Assembly: GCF_018812025.1 (NCBI RefSeq)
Contig: NC_063061.1
Coordinates: 30,444,585-30,508,584 of the forward strand
Reading direction: 5' to 3'
Length of the DNA: 64,000 nucleotides
From: Megalobrama amblycephala
Lineage: Eukaryota; Chordata; Actinopteri; Cypriniformes; Xenocyprididae
The notes under the pieces were generated by a model. That model saw only the letters and a list, made by a program, of their open reading frames with translations. It was not told the origin of the DNA and ran no database searches. Below are positions 1-64,000 of the stretch, piece after piece. Each line of letters begins with the position of its first letter. Within the stretch, counting starts at the first letter, position 1. Position numbers and translations under genes: made by a program.

Positions 1-470
1 AATAATTTAATAATAATTATATTTATATTTTAGAATAAATATAAAGTATATTTATTTTAATTTATTTATATTTAACTGAATATTTCAAAAATATAAATAT
101 AATTATTATTAAATTATTACATATTAAATAATTACTTATTTTAGTTTATTTTATATTTAATTTATTTTAAAGTAGAATGAAATAATTAAATATAATTATA
201 CTTCAATACTTCAATATAAATATAATTATTATTAAATTAGTACATATTAAATAATAATTACTTATTAAATTATTTATTTTAATTGATTTTATTTTATATT
301 TAATTAATTTTAAGTAGAATTAAAAAAATACTTCAATAAAATAATTGATTTTATTTTTTTATTTTTGCTTGTATTTATTATTTTATTGTATTTTTATTTA
401 TCTGTATTACTGTTATTTTATTACATTTAATTTAATGTATAATTTTTAATTTACTTTTTTTTTTTTTTTT
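1..470. repeat. AT-rich low-complexity intron sequence
   Basis: Almost pure A/T with degenerate TAATTATATTTA-type units, ending in a poly-T run near 459-472. Two segments around 85-125 and 205-250 share AATATAAATATAATTATTATTAAA-like units, so the block looks like a decayed tandem array. No coding potential. Confidence 0.7.
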
Positions 471-479
471 TTTAACTTT

Positions 480-1140
480 TTCTCTCTGAACATCTCCGAT
501 GATTCCCCTGGCACCTCCTTGCGTCTTCAGTTTGAAAACCTCTGGTTTAATCCATAGACTTAGGATTTATTCAAGATTTGACAAACAAATCAGAATAGTG
601 CTTTTCTTTGTGTTCCTTGCGTCCCTATTTTAAACGACCCAGCAACAACAATCTTGCATGAAAAAGCAAACCCTCTGTTCCTCATAATTCTGCTTCATAA
701 ATGCCAGCGGTTCATTTAGCTGCTGTCTAATTAACATGCGCACGGATGCTCCAATCCCTGATCAGCAGGCCGCTGTATGTAAATGTGATTAACCAGAGGG
801 GCAGATGGGTAATGTCTCTCTTTATGAAGTGAGTGATGTTTTTCCATTTGGCTGGTAATCGCCGTGGTGATGATGATGGAATGCATCGCTGTGACTCCCT
901 GATCGCTAATGACCTCTCGTCACCTCGAGAGCTGGACGCAATTATACGGAGGGCTGACCTTTGACCCTTCACCTTTGAGCGCAAAACTGTTTCATGATAG
1001 ACTCAGTGTTAAGATGAAAAATGAGCTTAGTATTGGATGATGCTTGTTTATCTGCTACTTAAAGTTTCGTGAGTAGGAAACTAGAACAAACAAAAGCAAA
1101 TGAGCCCAGAATAACTGGACTGTTTTTAATATTTTGTGTA
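480..1140. promoter_or_regulatory. Unique, non-repetitive intron block; candidate conserved noncoding element
   Basis: This block has balanced composition between AT-rich flanks and shows no transposon ends. It contains a near-perfect direct-repeat-1 nuclear receptor site (TGACCTTTGACCC, 955-967), with further half-site-like sequence just after it. No ORF of interest is present. Enhancer function is inference only. Confidence 0.3.
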
Positions 1141-1160
1141 TTTGTGTGTGTATGTTTTAG

Positions 1161-63650
<62,490 letters not shown>

Positions 63651-64000
63651 AAAGAGTCAACTATCCAGTGCTCACAGTCACCCTTTCACACTCGCAAGTT
63701 CAGTCCATGGACAAGTGCCATAATTCAAATATAGCTCACTTTGGGTTATAAAGACACTTGGGATGGATTGCATTGTCTTGAGAAGATATCCTGTCAGGTT
63801 TTTGAGTGTGTGTAGCACAAAACAGAAGGACTTTGTATCTGTCCGCATTCTCAGAGACCAAATATGCTTTGCATAAGTCTTTGCTTTCTTTAAGGGCACC
63901 TCAATGTTCTCTGCTAAGCTGTATTCGGAAAGTCTTTTCAAGCTCAACACTGACAATGTGGCAAGATTTATTGGCAAGATTCCATTTCAGCAGTGTCCCG
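63651..64000 (+). other. ap3b1: ap3b1 3' UTR, start
   Basis: Follows the stop codon. No AATAAA or ATTAAA polyadenylation signal is seen on the plus strand before the window ends, so the UTR continues beyond. A 99-codon minus frame here begins with TTG, not ATG, and matches nothing known to me. Confidence 0.7.

Noticed and set aside
63678..63977. 99-codon minus frame opposite the ap3b1 3' UTR, possible convergent gene
   Set aside because: It starts at TTG, has no recognised domain and the window ends 23 bases later; not enough to call a gene.

Overview
The window is vertebrate genomic DNA, most likely from a cyprinid or close cypriniform teleost. It is AT-rich and intron-dominated. It is full of fish-type TTAA-flanked foldback MITEs (Angel and relatives), hAT-like and Tc1-like remnants, tRNA-SINE and L2-like LINE fragments, and very long microsatellites. 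The species call is inferred from repeat content and protein similarity, not from a search.

One gene spans the window on the + strand: the beta subunit of the AP-3 adaptor complex, ap3b1 (beta-3A). I could read 24 coding exons from 1161 to the stop codon at 63648-63650. All splice phases agree and together they encode 1002 residues. The first roughly 90-100 codons and the promoter lie upstream of base 1. Exons 1-13 encode the alpha-solenoid trunk, exons 14-18 the acidic/serine hinge with a clathrin box (LLDLD) in exon 18, and exons 19-24 the C-terminal appendage region. The 3' UTR begins at 63651 and runs off the end. I see no second credible protein-coding gene.

Layout: 1-2000, exons 1-3; 1965-11778, large intron with an apparent three-level transposon nest and a Tc1-like transposase relic; 11779-18734, exons 4-13, with a 90-bp minisatellite in intron 7; 18735-24487, intron with palindromic TA-flanked MITEs and a nested TTAA element; 24488-29555, exons 14-19 (hinge); 29556-40507, intron with several MITEs and a CpG-rich island-like block; 40508-44969, exons 20-22, with 1.3 kb of pyrimidine-strand repeat; 44970-51477, MITE-rich intron; 51478-51616, exon 23; 51617-63493, intron with a 2.9-kb GATA/GACA (Bkm-type) satellite and long (AT)n; 63494-64000, last exon and 3' UTR.

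I found no evidence of a new multi-gene system. The points most worth a second look are structural: the nested insertion carrying a RecQ-like helicase fragment between 11-bp direct repeats, splice sites built into microsatellites, an intronic minisatellite that repeats a 5' splice-site-like motif, the GATA/GACA array, and CpG-rich or unique blocks that may be intronic enhancers.
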